64,000 nucleotides of DNA from Bradyrhizobium sp. 164 (GTDB lineage: Bacteria > Pseudomonadota > Alphaproteobacteria > Rhizobiales > Xanthobacteraceae): assembly GCF_023073715.1 (NCBI RefSeq), contig NZ_JADPKA010000029.1, forward strand, positions 62,001-126,000, in the 5' to 3' direction. Shown piece after piece: positions 8,280 through 17,284 of this stretch; position 1 is the first letter of the stretch, and every line of letters begins with the position of its first letter. The notes under the pieces are model-generated. The model worked only from the letters and a program-made list of their open reading frames with translations, was not told the DNA's origin and did no database searches. Position numbers and translations under genes: made by a program.

Positions 8280-9239
8280 ATGGAACTGCGGAAGATCATA
8301 CGGACGGACCTGGCGGCGTCGGCAATCGCGCATCTGACGCTGGTGGCGCTGATCATCCTGATCAGCGAAGTCCATCCGTTCCACGCCGCGCCACCCGAGA
8401 CTGTTACGGTCGACATCGTCACGCCGGAGCAGGTGAAGGAGGAGGCCAAAGCCGAGCAGAGGGCCCAGGAAGAGGCGAGGGAGAAGCCGCCGGAGCCGAA
8501 ACCCGACCTGAAGCTGCCGAAGCTGGATTTCGCCGACAAGTCGGATGCGACGGCCAAGCAGCAAGCCGCGCCATCGCCCTCACCGCAGGCTTCGCCCGAG
8601 CCGCAACGTTCTGCGCAGCAGCAACAATTGCAGAAACAGCCTTCGCCGCCGAACCCGCGCGAGGTCAATGCACAGCCGCAACAGCCTCCGCAGCAAGCCC
8701 TGCCGCAGCCGATGCCGCAACCGCCGCCTCAGGGCATGCCGCTGCCTCCGACGCCGCCATCACAGGTGATGCAGCAGCCCCAGGCCGCACCGCCGCCGGA
8801 CTATCAGGCTCCGGAGCCCGACGTCACCGTCAAGTACGGCGTCATGCTGGGCCTGCCACCTGAATTGACGGAGCTGCCGAAAGACGCCCCCAAGAACGAC
8901 GGCGGCGACGCCAAGGATTCGATCGCCGCCAAGCTGCCGTCCGAGGTCATCGCCGAGCTGCGCCGTCACCTGAAAAACTGCGCCAAGCTGCCGTCCGGGG
9001 TCGCGCCGACCGACAACGTCTATATCAAGCTGCGCACGGTGTTCGCCACCGACGGCACGCTGGCACGCGAGCCGATCCTGATGGAAGCCCCGCCGTCCGC
9101 GAAGGGCGTCGCCATCGTCAAGTCCGCAATGAGCGCACTCCAGAATTGCCAGCCCTACAAGATGCTGCCGGCCGACAAATACGGGGAATGGAAGGTGCTG
9201 GATTTGCCGTTCAGCCCGCGGGATTTCGGCGGGGGCTAG
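8280..9239 (+). CDS. TolA/TonB-like envelope protein
   Basis: The 319-residue protein has one N-terminal membrane helix (IAHLTLVALIILISEV, about residues 16-31), then a charged Lys/Glu region and a long Pro/Gln-rich linker (about 60-190), and a folded C-terminal domain (about 210-319) resembling the TolA/TonB C-terminus (LRRHLKNCAKLPSG, VRT-like strands). This layout spans the periplasm and transduces energy or bridges membranes. No tolB, pal, tolQ/R or exbB/D genes are adjacent, so the partner is not shown. The MEL start at 8280 puts the helix near the N-terminus. TolA-like is the best description; an energy coupler for a TonB-type receptor is an alternative. Confidence 0.75.
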   Translation: MELRKIIRTDLAASAIAHLTLVALIILISEVHPFHAAPPETVTVDIVTPEQVKEEAKAEQRAQEEAREKPPEPKPDLKLPKLDFADKSDATAKQQAAPSPSPQASPEPQRSAQQQQLQKQPSPPNPREVNAQPQQPPQQALPQPMPQPPPQGMPLPPTPPSQVMQQPQAAPPPDYQAPEPDVTVKYGVMLGLPPELTELPKDAPKNDGGDAKDSIAAKLPSEVIAELRRHLKNCAKLPSGVAPTDNVYIKLRTVFATDGTLAREPILMEAPPSAKGVAIVKSAMSALQNCQPYKMLPADKYGEWKVLDLPFSPRDFGGG

Positions 9240-9419
9240 GACATAGTCGTGTAGCCCGAACGGAGCGCAGCGTAATCCGGGTGATTGCTCGCCATTGACA
9301 CTTTCCCCGATCGCGCCGCGCTCGATCCGTCGCCGCGCCTGTGTCGCGGCTCTGTCAATCCCGATTGCGCAAAATATTCTCCTTTACCGAAATTCGGAAA
9401 TGACGTATGTATCGCCCAC

Positions 9420-10030
9420 CCCGGTTCATCCGAGAGGGGCGATCATGTGTCGTGATGATCGCGGAGCCGGGCTTGCGGTGGACGCGGCAGCGTCGGGCGC
9501 GAGAGGCCAAGGGCAGGGCGGATTGCTCTCCGTGAGCCCTTAAGCTTCGCGCAGACGGACGGCGCTGTCAGGTTCGTCGCGCCAGCATGTCGATGGCAAG
9601 GTGCACAACGCCGTCGAACCCTGCGGCGCAGGCGAGCCGCGCGTACGGCAAAACCGTGTGGTCCTGGCCGTCGTTGCTACGGTCAAGCCCTGGCGGATGC
9701 GGCATGGGCGTCAACCGGCGCGGTGTCCGTGACTTTCGCTGGAGTGAGGGAGGCCAGAACGAACTCGGCTCCCGGGAGAGCGCGGCATAAGCCGTCAAAC
9801 CACTGCGCAGGGAAGGCCGTGTGTTGGGCTTCACCTGTATGCCGCTGTGCAGTTCTTCTGCGTGTGCCTTTCGCACAGCGGACCGTGGGTGCCAGCCGGC
9901 ACCCGGCCTTTCCTGCGCCCTCCGGCTTTGAGGGTGGAGAGATCAAGCAAAGCTCGGGCGAAACGCGCCGCGAGAATGCGAAGGCGTGTCTGCACGTTGA
10001 ATGTGTGTTGGAGAATGACGTTGGTTCACC
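9420..10030. repeat. Long Bradyrhizobium-type dispersed repeat, no credible gene
   Basis: This stretch between the TolA-like gene and the DUF599 gene has many overlapping open frames in several phases, none with a credible domain, start or codon pattern. From memory, its segments (for example CAAACCACTGCGCAGGGAAG and GGGTGCCAGCCGGCACCCGG) match a dispersed repeat that yields many spurious hypothetical proteins in Bradyrhizobium and relatives. The internal GGGTGCC-AGCC-GGCACCC hairpin is visible. No search was run. Its origin and function are unknown. Confidence 0.6.
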
Positions 10031-10036
10031 ATGCTC

Positions 10037-10117
10037 CGTCATTGCGAGCGCAGCGAAGCAAATCCAGAGTCTTTCCGCGGAGGGATTCTGGATTGCTTCG
10101 CTGCGCTCGCAATGACG
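10037..10117. repeat. Palindromic intergenic repeat, family B copy 1
   Basis: The element begins CGTCATTGCGAGCGCAGCGA and ends with its near-perfect inverted complement TCGCTGCGCTCGCAATGACG, enclosing AATCCAGAGTC/GATTCTGGATT. Two further copies occur at 35774 and 40126. It could form a very long hairpin in RNA. It sits in the gap between convergent genes. Confidence 0.8.
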
Positions 10118-10135
10118 TTGAGAGAGCATGCCTCA

Positions 10136-10280
10136 CTCTCCTCTCGTGCCCCGGACGCAGCGCAGCGCCCTTCAGCGATGCGCTGCAGAGCCGGGGCCTA
10201 TATCGCAGCGCCTTCCCGTGTGGGCCGGGTCCCGGCTCTGCGTCGCGTCACTTCGTGCCGCGCCGTGTCCGGCACGGCAG
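10136..10280. repeat. Palindromic intergenic repeat, family A copy 2
   Basis: It starts CTCGTGCCCCGGACGCAGCG and contains CGCTGCAGAGCCGGGGCC, then a second arm GGGTCCCGGCTCTGCGTCGC and CGTGTCCGGCACGG. It lies immediately after the family B element and directly against the 3' end of the DUF599 gene, so it may shape that gene's transcript end. Confidence 0.75.
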
Positions 10281-10284
10281 TGCA

Positions 10285-11001
10285 TCAATGACCGCGCTTC
10301 TTCTCCTCGTCAGCCGCCACCACCTCCGGCGCCATCGCCGCCCAGGCACTGGACGCGAATTGCCGTCGCCAGGTCACGACCACCACGGCCGCCGTGGTCG
10401 CGAACAGCAGCCAGGGGCTGACGAACCAGCCGAGATAGCCGAGCGCGAAGAAGAAAGCGCGCTGGCCGCGGTTGAAATGGCGGCCTGCGGATTCGAACAG
10501 GCGCGTGGTGCGGATGACATGGGCTTCCGCCTCCACCGTGTCGCGCTGGGACGCTGGCGGCATGCCGCCGAACAGGATCGCGACATAGTTGAACAGGCGA
10601 TAGGCCCAGGCGAACTTGAAGAAGGCGTAGACGCAGATCAGCACGAGGCCGACGCATTTCAGCTCCCACAGTGCGGGCGAGGGGCTGAGGTCGATCGGCA
10701 GCTTGCTCAGGATCGTGATGGCGTCGTTGGTGGCGTGCAGCAGCGCCAGCGCGCCGCCCAGCGCGAACAGGCTGGTGGAGGCGAAGAAGGCGGTGCCGTT
10801 CTGGAGCGAGGCCATGATCTGCATGTCGACCATGCGCGTGTCGCGCTCGAGCAGCTGGCGCACCCAGACCTCGCGGTAGCGATTCATGCGCGCCGACAGG
10901 CTGTCGCGGCCATAGGCCGAATGCTCCAGCGTCAGCGCGTAGACCAGCCATTCGATGATGAAGAAGCCGACGGCGGTAATGTCGACCCAGTGCCTGCTCA
11001 T
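10285..11001 (-). CDS. DUF599 family membrane protein
   Basis: The 238-residue protein has four predicted membrane helices (ITAVGFFIIEWLVYAL near the N-terminus, GTAFFASTSLFALGGALALL, VGLVLICVYAFFKFAWAY, and FVSPWLLFATTAAVVVV near the C-terminus) with charged loops between. The RYREVWVRQLLERDTRMVD and FNRGQRAFFFALGYLGWF segments fit the DUF599 family. Family function is unknown. The start at 11001 was chosen since the first helix follows directly; a longer form from 11043 would add unrelated residues. It is divergent from the GST gene. Confidence 0.85.
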   Translation of the reverse strand: MSRHWVDITAVGFFIIEWLVYALTLEHSAYGRDSLSARMNRYREVWVRQLLERDTRMVDMQIMASLQNGTAFFASTSLFALGGALALLHATNDAITILSKLPIDLSPSPALWELKCVGLVLICVYAFFKFAWAYRLFNYVAILFGGMPPASQRDTVEAEAHVIRTTRLFESAGRHFNRGQRAFFFALGYLGWFVSPWLLFATTAAVVVVTWRRQFASSAWAAMAPEVVAADEEKKRGH

Positions 11002-11123
11002 GTCCGTCTCCTCGCGGGCGGCAACGATTGCCACGCATGGCAAGGCGCGGCAACGATTGATTGGGGGCAGGCTATGGCGTTAAAAGCAGCTCGCTTCAGG
11101 ACGTCTCGGGGAGGATTGACGAC

Positions 11124-11786
11124 ATGGCTGCGCTGAAACTCGCGATCGGCAACAAGAACTACTCGTCATGGTCGATGCGGCCTTGGCTTGCACTGCGCGC
11201 CAGCGACATCCCCTTCGTGGAGACCGTCATCCCGCTCTACACCGACAATCCCGCCGACAAGGAGCAGATCCTGTCCTTCAGCCGCGCCGGCAAGGTGCCG
11301 GTGTTGGTCGATGGCGACATCACGGTGTGGGACTCGCTCAGCATCATCGAATACATCGCCGAGCGCTACCCGGAGAAAAAGCTGTGGCCCGACGATGTCG
11401 CCGCGCGCGCTTATGCCCGGTCGGTGTGCGCCGAGATGCATTCCGGCTTCATGGCCTTACGTAACGAATGCGGCATGAACCTGCACCGCCCCGTGCGCCC
11501 GGTGACGTTGTCGGCGGACGCCAAGGCCAATATCGCGCGCGTGCAGGAGATCTGGCGCGAGTGCCGGACCCGGTATGGCGCCAAGGGACCGTTCCTGTTC
11601 GGCCGCTTCGGCGCGGCGGATGCGATGTACGCGCCGGTCGTGCACCGCTTCCGCACCTATGCGATCGAGGTCACGCCCGAGACCAAGGCCTACATGGACA
11701 CGATGCAGGCGCTGCCGGCGTTCCAGGAATGGACCCGGGACGGGCTCGCCGAAACGCTTCGCATCGAGAAGTTCGAGGACGCCTGA
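11124..11786 (+). CDS. Glutathione S-transferase family protein
   Basis: The 220-residue protein has a thioredoxin-fold N-terminal domain (residues 1-80: LAIGNKNYSSWSMRPWLAL, with KVPVLVD and the cis-Pro, and DSLSIIEYI binding the gamma-glutamyl part of glutathione) and an all-helical C-terminal domain. The SSWSxR motif at the active-site position marks it as the YfcF/GST-like group, in which Ser activates the thiol. It probably conjugates or reduces electrophiles with glutathione in the cytoplasm. The ATG at 11124 follows a GGGGAGGA ribosome site. The substrate is unknown. Confidence 0.88.
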   Translation: MAALKLAIGNKNYSSWSMRPWLALRASDIPFVETVIPLYTDNPADKEQILSFSRAGKVPVLVDGDITVWDSLSIIEYIAERYPEKKLWPDDVAARAYARSVCAEMHSGFMALRNECGMNLHRPVRPVTLSADAKANIARVQEIWRECRTRYGAKGPFLFGRFGAADAMYAPVVHRFRTYAIEVTPETKAYMDTMQALPAFQEWTRDGLAETLRIEKFEDA

Positions 11787-12079
11787 CCGCTGGTCCGGAC
11801 GGGAAGGCCGGCCCGCGCGCCGGCTGGCGGCGCTCCTGCCACCGCCGTGATTCCCCACGCTGCGACATCCGGCTGCGACATGCCGCCGGACGGGGCTGCT
11901 CCGGCGGTATCATCGGCCCGCCGGTCCATCTCTATCGTTCTGAAAAGACTGTCAAATTGGCGCGGTTGTCATGCCGGCATGACGCTGGCCAAACGGGCGG
12001 GGCTCGTGCTATACGACGGCCCGGGTTTCCGGCCGGCCATCGCAGTGGGACACTGGGCGAGGCAGGCGCTGTTTGAGTG

Positions 12080-12283
12080 ATGGAGAGGGTGTTGAAGCAC
12101 AAATTCCCCGTGGGAACGCGCGTGTTGTTCACGGCCAGCAATGTGGCGCGTCCGGCTGCCAGCGGCGCGTATGAGATCATCCGTCTGCTGCCGACCGATG
12201 GCGACGACTGCCAGTACCGGATCAAGAGCTCGACCGAAGCCTTCGAGCGCGTCGCCAAGGAAAGCCAGCTCGCGCTCTCCTGA
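12080..12283 (+). CDS. Small conserved hypothetical protein, 67 aa
   Basis: The product (MERVLKHKFPVGTRVLFTAS...) is a small basic protein that looks like an all-beta SH3-like barrel, with hydrophobic strands separated by short turns (ASGAYEIIRLLPTDGDDCQYRIKS). No domain family could be named. A GTG directly upstream (12077) is an alternative start. About 290 bases without a gene precede it. Confidence 0.6.
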   Translation: MERVLKHKFPVGTRVLFTASNVARPAASGAYEIIRLLPTDGDDCQYRIKSSTEAFERVAKESQLALS

Positions 12284-12439
12284 AGACGGACGCTACCCTG
12301 CGCATTGGCGCCTCCCGGAATTGTATCCTCTCGCCGTCAAAAGGCCCGCTTCGGCTTCGCAAGGTGGGGCGGGGGCAGTTGCCGACTCGCGGTGCTCGCT
12401 TGACCATTCGCTCTTTGCTCGCGTGAGAGGACGTCGCGT

Positions 12440-13426
12440 ATGACCTGGTCGCTCGACCAAATTTGGCGCTGGCCGGCCTTCCCGATGTGGATGACGCTGC
12501 TGGCTGCCGGATTCTTCGGGCTGATCCTGCTGATCACGCTGCTGCGCGCCGACAGGTCGGTCGCCAACGGCGCGTTGACCGTGATCACGCTGCTGTCCAT
12601 TGCGATCGCCGGGGCGGCCACGGTGCGCGTCTATGGTTCAGAGGGGCAGGCCACCCCGGCCGAAGCGCGCGCGCAGGCGGTAACGGCGAGCCTGCCGGCG
12701 CTGTCCTGCCTCGACGATCTCGCCGGCGATGCCGTGGCCGTTGGCTGCGAGAAGGCGCTGTTCGGCGCGCCTGAGGCAGCGGCTGCCGCCGTCTCCTATA
12801 CCGCCGCCAGGATCGACCGGCTGACCGCGCTCGGCGACGTCGCCACGGCCGACAAGAGCCTGACGCTGGACCTGAAGGTGCTGCGCAAATCGCTGGAGCG
12901 TGATCGCTACGGCCTCGTCGCCCATGTGCTGGTCGCGCGCGACGGCTGCACGCAGTTCGATTGCGCTGCGTTCCGCTCGCTGACCGACCAGCAGCAGGTC
13001 GCCGCCAACATGGATTCCCATCGCTACGACACGCTGGTTGCGCGCTATGCGCCGACCTGGAACGCGCCCGCAACGGCGCTGGCGATGCCGGCTACCGGCG
13101 CGCTTTCCGGATTGCCGCCGTCGATGCCGACGGGCAAGCCGACCAATGCCGAGTTCCCGAGCGCCTCGTCGACGCCGCCGGTCAGCATCATGAATCCGGA
13201 GCCGCCGACCGCGGCGACGCGCCAGGCGGCACCGGCCGCAAACGCAGCGCCGGCAGCGCGCGCGCCGGCAGCGGCCTCGGCACAGGCCGCAGCGCCTGCG
13301 GCACCAACTGCATCGGCCGCGAAGAAGCCGCCTGCTCCAAAGGCAGCGCGTTCTCCCGCAGCGCCGGTTCCGCTCGCGCCCCCGCCAGCCTCGGCGGCTG
13401 CTCCAGCGGCTGCGGATAACGAGTAG
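12440..13426 (+). CDS. Membrane-anchored protein with Ala/Pro-rich C-terminus, unknown function
   Basis: The 328-residue protein has two N-terminal membrane helices (MWMTLLAAGFFGLILLITLL and ALTVITLLSIAIAGAATV), then a cysteine-containing globular region (about residues 75-200, CLDDLAGDAVAVGCEKALFG and DGCTQFDCAAFRSL) that looks extracytoplasmic, and a long low-complexity Ala/Pro/Lys tail (about 210-328). The four cysteines could form two disulfides in the periplasm. The ATG at 12440 follows a GTGAGAGGACG site. No family was recognised. Confidence 0.75.
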   Translation: MTWSLDQIWRWPAFPMWMTLLAAGFFGLILLITLLRADRSVANGALTVITLLSIAIAGAATVRVYGSEGQATPAEARAQAVTASLPALSCLDDLAGDAVAVGCEKALFGAPEAAAAAVSYTAARIDRLTALGDVATADKSLTLDLKVLRKSLERDRYGLVAHVLVARDGCTQFDCAAFRSLTDQQQVAANMDSHRYDTLVARYAPTWNAPATALAMPATGALSGLPPSMPTGKPTNAEFPSASSTPPVSIMNPEPPTAATRQAAPAANAAPAARAPAAASAQAAAPAAPTASAAKKPPAPKAARSPAAPVPLAPPPASAAAPAAADNE

Positions 13427-13468
13427 ATCGGCATTCCAAATGCGCGGCTGCCCGGCTAATGCTGGGGC

Positions 13469-13909
13469 ATGCCGCTACACCTGATCAAGCTCGCTGTCGG
13501 CTGCGACTCCGTCAAGGAATTGAAGGAGTGGATCGCCGAACGGATGCAGACCGCCAAGAAGAAGGGTCTGCCGCAACGTCACATCCACATCACCCGCATG
13601 GTGCCCAAGCGCGACGCCGAGATCCTCTCGGGCGGTTCGCTCTATTGGGTCATCAAGGGCGAGATCGCCGCGCGGGAGAAGATCATCGGGATCGAGCCGT
13701 TCCGTGATAAGGACGGCATCGGGCGCTGCCGGATCGTGATGCAGCCGAAGGTGATCTCGGTGTCGCCGCGGCCGATGCGCCCGTTCCAGGGCTGGCGCTA
13801 TCTGACCGATGATTCGGTGCCCGCCGATCTCGGCAAGTCCGCCGCCGGCTCGATCGCGGCGATGCCGGAGCCGATGCGGCGCGAGCTGCGTGATCTCGGA
13901 TTGCTCTAA
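13469..13909 (+). CDS. DUF1489 family protein
   Basis: The 146-residue protein matches the alphaproteobacterial DUF1489 family: it starts [21 protein letters not shown] and contains [25 protein letters not shown] and the [11 protein letters not shown] motif. It is cytosolic and has been proposed to bind nucleic acid, but its function is not established. It converges with panC, the stop codons overlapping by four bases (13906-13909). Confidence 0.88.
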   Translation: MPLHLIKLAVGCDSVKELKEWIAERMQTAKKKGLPQRHIHITRMVPKRDAEILSGGSLYWVIKGEIAAREKIIGIEPFRDKDGIGRCRIVMQPKVISVSPRPMRPFQGWRYLTDDSVPADLGKSAAGSIAAMPEPMRRELRDLGLL

Positions 13910-14757
13910 ACCGCGATATTGTCGATCAGCCGGGTGGTGCCGAGCTTGGCCGCGACCAGGATCCGCAAGGGTCCGTCCTTGCGCGAGGTGACCGGCGCCA
14001 GCGTCGCGGCATGGCGGGCTTCGAAATAGTCGAGGGCGAAACCGGCCGCCTTGATCATCTCGGCGCCGCCGGCCATGGCGGGCGCGATCGCATCGCCTGC
14101 ACGGATGCGCCCGGCGCTCTCCTTCATGGCGCGGTAAAGCGTGATTGCGGTCTGCCGCTCCTGTGGTGACAAATAGACGTTGCGCGAGGACATCGCGAGC
14201 CCGTCGCGCTCGCGCACGGTGCGGGAGCCGATGACCTTGACGCCGAGGTCGAGATCCCGCGCCATCTGCGCCACCACCCGCAGCTGCTGAAAATCCTTCT
14301 CGCCGAAGATCGCAAAGTCGGGCCGGCATTGCGTGAACAGCTTGCCGACGACGGTGGCGACGCCGCCGAAGAAATGCGGGCGGAAGCGGTCCTCGAGCCC
14401 GGCCAGCGCCGGCCCCTCCGGCACGATGCGGGTGGCAAAGCCCTCCGGATACATGGCCTCGACGCCGGGGTGCCAGACTACATCGACGTCCTCGGCCGCG
14501 AGCTTGGCGATGTCGGCCTTCCAGGTGCGCGGATAGGCGCCAAAATCCTCGGTCGGGGCGAACTGAGTGGGGTTGACGAAGATCGACACCACGACGCGGC
14601 TCGCGCGTCGCTTGGCGAGGCGAACCAGCGACACATGCCCATCATGGAGTGCCCCCATGGTCGGGACCAGTGCGATCGTGGCCTTTCGCTTGCGGAGAGT
14701 GTCGACGGCGCGCCGCAGGGCAGGGACCGTGCGGGCGATCAAGGGACTTGATGACAT
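13906..14757 (-). CDS. panC: Pantoate--beta-alanine ligase
   Basis: The 283-residue enzyme joins pantoate and beta-alanine with ATP to make pantothenate, the vitamin B5 precursor of coenzyme A. Diagnostic motifs are [14 protein letters not shown] (ATP-binding HxGH, about residues 32-45), [24 protein letters not shown] and SSRNVYLS. Length is normal (about 280-290). It is divergent from mipZ with 284 bases between; no panB or panD lies nearby. Confidence is very high. Confidence 0.96.
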   Translation of the reverse strand: MSSSPLIARTVPALRRAVDTLRKRKATIALVPTMGALHDGHVSLVRLAKRRASRVVVSIFVNPTQFAPTEDFGAYPRTWKADIAKLAAEDVDVVWHPGVEAMYPEGFATRIVPEGPALAGLEDRFRPHFFGGVATVVGKLFTQCRPDFAIFGEKDFQQLRVVAQMARDLDLGVKVIGSRTVRERDGLAMSSRNVYLSPQERQTAITLYRAMKESAGRIRAGDAIAPAMAGGAEMIKAAGFALDYFEARHAATLAPVTSRKDGPLRILVAAKLGTTRLIDNIAV

Positions 14758-15041
14758 CAGGACTCGATCGGGTTGGGAATCAGTGCGGGTGCGGCCGGCG
14801 CGCGACCGGCTAACCTTAACAAGCGGCGATCATGGACACCATGCATCCGGATGCGGCACAGCATCCCGGCCAAGGCTGCGCAGAATGTCGCGACATTGTG
14901 GGCTGGACCACAGTCGAAAAGATGCCGCCGCAATTCATAACGAAGAACGGCGCATTGCAATTTGCATTACCTGTCACGCATTTCACTTGACCGCCGATGC
15001 GGTCAACTCGAAGATATTCGTTAGGGGTATTGAGGATCGCC

Positions 15042-15965
15042 ATGCTTGTGCAGGCTAGCCAAGGCCAATCCGGCTCGGCGCATGTGGTCGTGCTCGGCAA
15101 TGAGAAAGGCGGCTCCGGAAAATCGACGACCGCCCTGCACATCGCGGTTGCGCTCCTGAAGGCCGGCCAGCGCGTCGCCACCATCGATCTCGACTGCCGC
15201 CAGCAGAGCTTTACCCGCTACATCAGCAACCGTTCAGCCTGGGCGCGCCGCACCAAGCTCGACCTCGAGCTGCCGGTGCATCGCTGCATCAAGCTCGGCG
15301 AGACCATGCAGATCGCCGAGAACGAGAATGCCGAGTTCCTGCAATTCATGGAGGCGGTCTCGGCAGTCGAAAGCAGCTTCGACTTCATCGTCATCGATAC
15401 GCCCGGCACCGACAGCTACCTGATGCGGCTGGCGCATTCGATGGCCGACACGCTGGTGACGCCGATCAACGACAGCTTTCTCGATTTCGACGTGCTCGGC
15501 ACCGTCGATGCCGCCAACTACGCGGTCACGGGGGAGAGCCATTACGCGGAGATGGTGCGCGACGTCAGGCGCAAGCGCCGCCAGCTCGACGGCGCGACCA
15601 CCGACTGGATCGTGGTGCGCAACCGCCTGTCGATGCTCGGCTCCCGCAACAAGCAGCTCGTCGCCGAGGGGTTGAAGGATTTGTCGCTGCGGCTCGGCTT
15701 CCGCTACGTCGACGGCTTCGCCGAACGTGTCGTCTATCGCGAATTCTTCCCGCGTGGCCTGACCGCCCTCGACGAGATCGACGAGGCCACGCTCGGCATG
15801 CGGCCCAATCTCGGCCATCTCACCGCGCGGGAGGAGGTGACCAGCCTGCTCCGCCAGCTCAAGCTGCCGCTCGATGAGCGCGGCCGCCGCCGCGCCGCCA
15901 ACCGTGCCGAATGGTTCAATCAGGTCGACAAGCCGCTCGAGGTCCACGACATCCTCGGCGCCTGA
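15042..15965 (+). CDS. mipZ: Division-plane positioning ATPase MipZ
   Basis: The 307-residue ParA/MinD-family ATPase has a deviant Walker A box (KGGSGKST, about residues 22-29), preceded by VVLGNE as in Caulobacter MipZ. Further MipZ hallmarks are IDLDCRQQSFTRYISNR, FIVIDTPGTDS, DTLVTPINDSFLDFDVLGTVD and VVYREFFPRGLT. MipZ forms a gradient from the chromosome-pole ParB complexes and inhibits FtsZ polymerisation, so division occurs at mid-cell. ATG 15042 is the best start: upstream residues are not conserved-looking. It is divergent from panC. The match to the family is strong throughout, which distinguishes it from plasmid ParA. Confidence 0.93.
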   Translation: MLVQASQGQSGSAHVVVLGNEKGGSGKSTTALHIAVALLKAGQRVATIDLDCRQQSFTRYISNRSAWARRTKLDLELPVHRCIKLGETMQIAENENAEFLQFMEAVSAVESSFDFIVIDTPGTDSYLMRLAHSMADTLVTPINDSFLDFDVLGTVDAANYAVTGESHYAEMVRDVRRKRRQLDGATTDWIVVRNRLSMLGSRNKQLVAEGLKDLSLRLGFRYVDGFAERVVYREFFPRGLTALDEIDEATLGMRPNLGHLTAREEVTSLLRQLKLPLDERGRRRAANRAEWFNQVDKPLEVHDILGA

Positions 15966-16142
15966 GGCCGCGGTATATTGCTACTTTCCGTCAAATCCGA
16001 GCCAGTTGCCGCGGGAACTCGGTCCGCGCTCCGCGCGTTTTCATCTCACGTTGACTACGAATTGAACCCGATCGGGCCCGGTTGCGTCGGATGGTGACCT
16101 GCACCCTGACGAAGCCTTATGACAAAGGGTGCCCAACAAACG

Positions 16143-16155
16143 TGTGCGACGCACA
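16143..16155. promoter_or_regulatory. 13-bp palindrome TGTGCGACGCACA, possible PhaR-type operator
   Basis: This exact palindrome sits 150 bases upstream of the alpha/beta hydrolase start and is identical to one upstream of the phasin gene (21160-21172). The two copies and a related third suggest a single regulator, possibly the polyhydroxyalkanoate repressor PhaR. Protein identity is inferred only from the phasin context. Confidence 0.45.
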
Positions 16156-16191
16156 ATGAAAGGGCTGCCGGTTCACAATATTTAGCCTTCC

Positions 16192-16209
16192 TGTCACGCT
16201 GCTGTGACA
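16192..16209. promoter_or_regulatory. 18-bp inverted repeat TGTCAC-N6-GTGACA
   Basis: A perfect 6-6-6 inverted repeat (TGTCACGCTGCTGTGACA) directly abuts TATATT at 16210, which resembles a -10 element. It is upstream of the alpha/beta hydrolase at 16305 and could be an activator or repressor site for its promoter. No known regulator motif was recognised. Confidence 0.4.
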
Positions 16210-16304
16210 TATATTAGGGAATAGGCGACAAGGGGACAAAGAGCCCCGGAGAACACGATTTTCAACAGGGATCAGGCCGCAAGAGCCTGCGGCTGAGGAC
16301 GAAG

Positions 16305-17165
16305 ATGAAGCGTGGAATTGCCGTTCTGGTTTCGGTCAGTGCTCTCTGCGGCATCGCCTATTTCACGGCGAGCAAGTGGGCCATCAAGCACGAGACCATC
16401 ACCTTCTACGACGCTTCGCGCGACAATCGCCCGGTGCCCGTCCACATCGCGGTGCGCCGCGACAAGGAAATGCAGGCCAACGCCGGCATGATTAAGTTGC
16501 CTGTCGCCGTGATCAATCATGGCAACACCGTCAAGAACACCGAGTACGGCTTCCTCGCCAACATCTTCGCTGCGCGCGGCTACATGGTCGTGAGCCCGCA
16601 GCATGATTTGCCGACCGACCCTCCGATGGTGACCAAGCCGGGCGAGCTCTATGTCGGCCGGCTGCCGCAGATCCTGCGCGGCGTCGCCAACATTCATCTC
16701 GCCATGCAGGAGATGAAGAAGGTCCAGCCGAATGCCGACTACGACAAGGTGACCATGGTCGGTCACTCCATGGGCGGCGACATCACGATGTATTTCGCCA
16801 AGCAGTATCCGGATGAGGTCAAGAAGGTCGTCACGCTCGACAATCTGCGCGTTCCCTTCGTCACGGCCGGCAAATTCAAGATCCTGTCGTTCCGTTCCAC
16901 CGATCCCCAGTTCAAGGCCGATGCGGGCGTGATCCCCACGGACGAGGAGTGCGAGAAGGCGGGCATTCAGGTCGTGAAGACCGAGTTCCAACATAATGAC
17001 ATGCGCGACACCGGTCCGGATGCGGCCAAGAACTCGATCCAGAGCATGCTCGACAGGTTCCTGAGCGCCACCGACAGCGACGTCGGACCGGTCGACACGC
17101 AATCGTCTCCGCCCAAGATTCTCGAGCCGGGTCCAGTTGCATTGATGGCGCCTGCCAAGAGCTGA
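16305..17165 (+). CDS. Membrane-anchored or secreted alpha/beta hydrolase
   Basis: The 286-residue protein starts with a hydrophobic signal/anchor (MKRGIAVLVSVSALCGIAYF) and contains an alpha/beta-hydrolase core. The nucleophile elbow GHSMGG is at residues 153-158 (Ser155), an NHGNT oxyanion region at 71-75, and a candidate catalytic His lies in FQHNDMRD near the end. It likely acts on an ester substrate in the periplasm. It lies between mipZ and a VWA gene, with 339 bases of upstream DNA holding two palindromes, one shared with the phasin promoter. The shared site hints at carbon-storage regulation, but no depolymerase motif is decisive. Confidence 0.85.
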   Translation: MKRGIAVLVSVSALCGIAYFTASKWAIKHETITFYDASRDNRPVPVHIAVRRDKEMQANAGMIKLPVAVINHGNTVKNTEYGFLANIFAARGYMVVSPQHDLPTDPPMVTKPGELYVGRLPQILRGVANIHLAMQEMKKVQPNADYDKVTMVGHSMGGDITMYFAKQYPDEVKKVVTLDNLRVPFVTAGKFKILSFRSTDPQFKADAGVIPTDEECEKAGIQVVKTEFQHNDMRDTGPDAAKNSIQSMLDRFLSATDSDVGPVDTQSSPPKILEPGPVALMAPAKS

Positions 17166-17284
17166 CGCCTCCCTCATTGATACCGATCTCGAAGCCTCCG
17201 CCGGCTTACGTCCGCGGAGGCTTTGCACATTGACCGGGCTGTCCGCGCCCACCACATTAATCGCCCACGCATGGTTGAGCAGCG

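Noticed and set aside
9568..9876. Short hypothetical proteins in the repeat-rich gap
   Set aside because: Overlapping frames in all phases within a dispersed repeat; no start or domain supports a protein.
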